From the NCBI RefSeq assembly GCF_030815855.1, contig NZ_JAUSXG010000001.1:310001-374000 (forward strand): a stretch of DNA of 64,000 nt, read 5' to 3'. The position numbers were made by a program, and so were the translations under genes. Every line of letters begins with the position of its first letter. The stretch's first letter is position 1. Below are positions 61,752 through 64,000 of the stretch, piece by piece. A model generated the notes under the pieces. It did no database searches, was not told the origin of the DNA, and worked only from the letters and a program-made list of their open reading frames with translations. The DNA is from Variovorax paradoxus (lineage in GTDB: Bacteria; Pseudomonadota; Gammaproteobacteria; Burkholderiales; Burkholderiaceae_C).

Positions 61752-63716
61752 TTGAGCCGCTCTTTCAACCAACAACTCGATCAGCATGGCGCCTGGCGAA
61801 GCAACTTTGCTCACCGCCTGCAGTGGCTGTCCCGCTGGCTGACCGAGAACGAGCTGCTCGACCAGGCCGTGGCCGAGCGCCTGCGCGGCCTGGAGCTGCA
61901 GATCCGCAACAGCAAGGTCATGGTCGCGTTCGTGGCCGAGTTCTCGCGCGGCAAGTCCGAGCTGATCAACGCGATCTTCTTCTCCGGCTATGGGCGGCGC
62001 ATCATGCCGGCGAGCGCCGGGCGCACGACGATGTGCCCGACCGAGCTGGGTTACGACGCCGCGGAATTGCCCAAGCTTCGGCTGCTGCCGATCGAAACCC
62101 GCCTGGAACCCCATTCGCTCACGCATTGGCGCGAGAAGCCGACGCGCTGGACCGAAATCGCGATCGACGTGGAGAACGCCGAGCAGCTGGCCCAAGCCAT
62201 GGGCAAGGTCGCCGAAGTGCGCTGGGTCAGTAAGGACGAGGCGAATGCGCTGGGCTTCTGGAACGACGAAACGCCCGACGACAACCCGGTGCAGGACGCC
62301 GAAGGCCGTGTCGAAATTCCGCGCTGGCGCCATGCGATCCTGAACATGCCGCATCCCCTGCTGGAGCAGGGGCTGGTGATTCTGGACACCCCGGGCCTGA
62401 ACGCGATTGGCGCCGAGCCCGAACTCACGGTGAGCCTGATTCCGCAGGCGCATGCGGTCGTCTTCATCCTCGGTGCCGAAACCGGCGTGACGCGTTCCGA
62501 CCTGTCCATCTGGCGCGAGCACCTGGTCACCGAAAGCGAAGGCAGCGACACGCGCTTCGTGGTGCTCAACAAGATCGACACCATGTGGGACACGCTCAGC
62601 ACGCCCGCGCAGATCGAACTGCAGATCGAGCGCCAGCGTGAAGTGGCCGCCAAGTTTCTCGAGGTTCCGCTCGTGCAGGTGCTGCCGGTCTCGGCGCAAA
62701 AGGGCTTGCAGGCAAAAATCCAGCGCGATGCGCGGCTGCTCGACGCCAGCCGTCTGCCGGCGCTCGAAACCCTGCTCGCCGAAGGCGTGCTCGGCAAGCG
62801 CGAAACCATGTTGCGGCTGGCTGTCGATGCCGGCATGGTGGCACTGCGCGCCGAGGCCGAGCGCATCCTGAAAGTTCGCCAGCGCGATCTGTCGGAGCAG
62901 GCGCTCGAACTGCAGGGGCTGCGCGGCAAGAATGTTTCCGTGATCCGCCACATGCGCGGGCGCATCGACCAGGAGCAGGCCGAGTTCGAGGGCAGCAACA
63001 CGCGCATCCTCGCCTTGCGCTCGGTGCAGGGCAAACTGCTGCGCGAGGTGTACGCCGTGCTCGGCCGCACCGCGCTCAAGGAAGACATGGTTCGGCTCTC
63101 GGCCGCACTCAAGCGCCCCGGCATCAAGCTCAACGTGCGCAAGGTGTACGGCGAAACCTTCGACTCGCTGCGCAACAACCTGCGCGAAGTGCAGGCGACC
63201 ACGGCTGAAATCCAGTCGATGCTGCACGCCACCTTCCGCCAGCTCAATGCGGAGCAGGGCTTCACCTTGCAGGCGCCCGCCGAGCCCGACCTGACGAGCT
63301 TCGAGCAGGAGCTGAGCCAGATCGAACACAGCCATGTCCATTACCTGAGCGTCGGCAATCTGCTGAGGCTGGCGCAAGCGGATTTCTGCGACAAGCTGGT
63401 ACGTGCACTCGCGAGCCGGCTGCGGCTGGTCAACGAAGCGGCAATGACCGAGGTCGAGCGCTGGAGCAAGGGTGCAAGCGCACAGATCGACGCGCAACTG
63501 AAGGAGCGCCGCCGCACGTTCAGCAAGCGCATCGAGGCGGTGGAGCGCATCCAGAATGCGGCCGGCAGCCTCGACGAGCGCCTGCTCGAACTCGCCACGC
63601 AAGAGAGCAGCCTGGCCGAACTGCATCTTCGGCTGCACGAATTCACTTCGATGATCACGCAACAGGGAAGGCCGGCGCCCGCGGCGGCCGCCATCGGCGA
63701 ACTGCGTGCGGCCTGA
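61752..63716 (+). CDS. Dynamin-like GTPase
   Basis: The product is 654 residues from a TTG at 61752, with no strong ribosome site. The G1 loop is AEFSRGKSELIN at residues 62-73, with Ala in place of the first Gly and Glu after GKS. G2 region SAGRTTMCPTEL, G3 DTPG at 212-215 and G4 NKID at 273-276 are clear. The second half is helical and charged, with coiled-coil-like segments. No transmembrane segment is visible. The pattern is that of bacterial dynamin family proteins, which act at membranes. It lies between mutM and mutY. Confidence 0.85.
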   Translation: MSRSFNQQLDQHGAWRSNFAHRLQWLSRWLTENELLDQAVAERLRGLELQIRNSKVMVAFVAEFSRGKSELINAIFFSGYGRRIMPASAGRTTMCPTELGYDAAELPKLRLLPIETRLEPHSLTHWREKPTRWTEIAIDVENAEQLAQAMGKVAEVRWVSKDEANALGFWNDETPDDNPVQDAEGRVEIPRWRHAILNMPHPLLEQGLVILDTPGLNAIGAEPELTVSLIPQAHAVVFILGAETGVTRSDLSIWREHLVTESEGSDTRFVVLNKIDTMWDTLSTPAQIELQIERQREVAAKFLEVPLVQVLPVSAQKGLQAKIQRDARLLDASRLPALETLLAEGVLGKRETMLRLAVDAGMVALRAEAERILKVRQRDLSEQALELQGLRGKNVSVIRHMRGRIDQEQAEFEGSNTRILALRSVQGKLLREVYAVLGRTALKEDMVRLSAALKRPGIKLNVRKVYGETFDSLRNNLREVQATTAEIQSMLHATFRQLNAEQGFTLQAPAEPDLTSFEQELSQIEHSHVHYLSVGNLLRLAQADFCDKLVRALASRLRLVNEAAMTEVERWSKGASAQIDAQLKERRRTFSKRIEAVERIQNAAGSLDERLLELATQESSLAELHLRLHEFTSMITQQGRPAPAAAAIGELRAA

Positions 63717-63723
63717 TTCTTCG

Positions 63724-64000
63724 GTGGCCGGCGGCGCGACGCCATTGCAGGCACCGCCCGAATTCGCACAGCGCATCGTGGCCTGGCAGCGCAGCCACGG
63801 GCGCAGCGAGCTGCCGTGGCAGAACACGCGGGATCCCTACCGCGTGTGGCTGTCGGAGGTCATGCTCCAGCAGACGCAGGTCTCGACGGTGCTCGGGTAC
63901 TTCGCGCGCTTTCTGGAACGTTTTCCGACCGTGCGGGCGCTGGCCGCCGGCACCGAGGACGAGGTGTTCGGACTTTGGAGCGGGCTGGGCTACTACAGCC
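63724..64000 (+). CDS. mutY: A/G-specific adenine glycosylase MutY, partial
   Basis: From a GTG at 63724, about 92 codons run to the window end. They include FAQRIVAWQRSHGRSELPWQ, TRDPYRVWLSEVMLQQTQV, with the catalytic Glu of SEVMLQQTQ, and YFARFLERFPTVRALA, then GLWSGLGYYS. This is the MutY N-terminus; the HhH, FeS and NUDIX-like domains are beyond the window. MutY removes A opposite 8-oxoG, completing the MutM pathway. Confidence 0.95.
   Translation, partial: MAGGATPLQAPPEFAQRIVAWQRSHGRSELPWQNTRDPYRVWLSEVMLQQTQVSTVLGYFARFLERFPTVRALAAGTEDEVFGLWSGLGYYS

Overview
The window reads as a stretch of ordinary chromosome from a high-GC beta-proteobacterium of the order Burkholderiales, most likely family Comamonadaceae and close to Variovorax. 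This is inferred from gene content and order, not from a database search. The main pointers are the block TPR protein-lolB-ispE-tRNA-Gln-prs-rplY-pth, the caa3-type cytochrome oxidase locus with DUF2244, DUF2970 and DUF2909 satellites, a Bug-family binding protein, and dense coding on both strands. I see no rRNA, phage, insertion sequence, integron or CRISPR array. No gap without a gene exceeds about 220 bases.

Layout. 1-5.5 kb is accessory: a TetR-controlled VOC/SRPBCC/VOC/MFS operon, a Phd-CcdB type toxin-antitoxin pair, and a TetR-MarR pair divergent from a flavodoxin-like quinone reductase. 5.5-12.7 kb is a catabolic module: acyl-CoA ligase, hydratase, SDR dehydrogenase, acyl-CoA dehydrogenase, Bug protein, and a divergent amidohydrolase. 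It is best explained as CoA-dependent side-chain degradation of a hydroxycinnamate-like aromatic acid. 12.7-18.7 kb holds a Kef-type antiporter with its KefF-like partner, an orphan ParA ATPase, a MaoC protein, trmL, comF and a BioC-like protein. 18.8-28.8 kb is a complete aa3/caa3 cytochrome c oxidase locus: structural subunits II, I and III, the copper chaperones CtaG and Sco, SURF1, and heme A synthesis by CtaB and CtaA.

28.8-39.4 kb is mostly housekeeping: an AlkC/AlkD-like HEAT protein, rpoH with a perfect CIRCE operator, ftsY, a pair of M16 peptidases, argP/argO, rsmD and coaD. It also contains a repeat lipoprotein that I do not recognise. 39.4-42.6 kb is pxpB-pxpC-pxpA-pcp, a short route from pyroglutamyl peptides to glutamate. 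42.6-47 kb has a hydrolase, a histidine phosphatase, a TPR protein, a tautomerase and a divergent LysR regulator. 47-53.9 kb is a dipeptide/oligopeptide ABC operon ending in an amidase. 53.9-64 kb returns to core genes (yfhL, pth, rplY, prs, tRNA-Gln, ispE, lolB, mutM), then a dynamin-like GTPase, and is cut inside mutY.

Most useful observations: the CIRCE element over the rpoH leader; the chimeric Phd/CcdA antitoxin; the ligase-hydratase-SDR-amidohydrolase set; the five-repeat lipoprotein; a second SCO-like CxxxC protein in the oxidase locus; a BioC-like protein without its SAM-binding motif; and the dynamin-like GTPase between mutM and mutY. I did not find a clearly undescribed multi-gene system.
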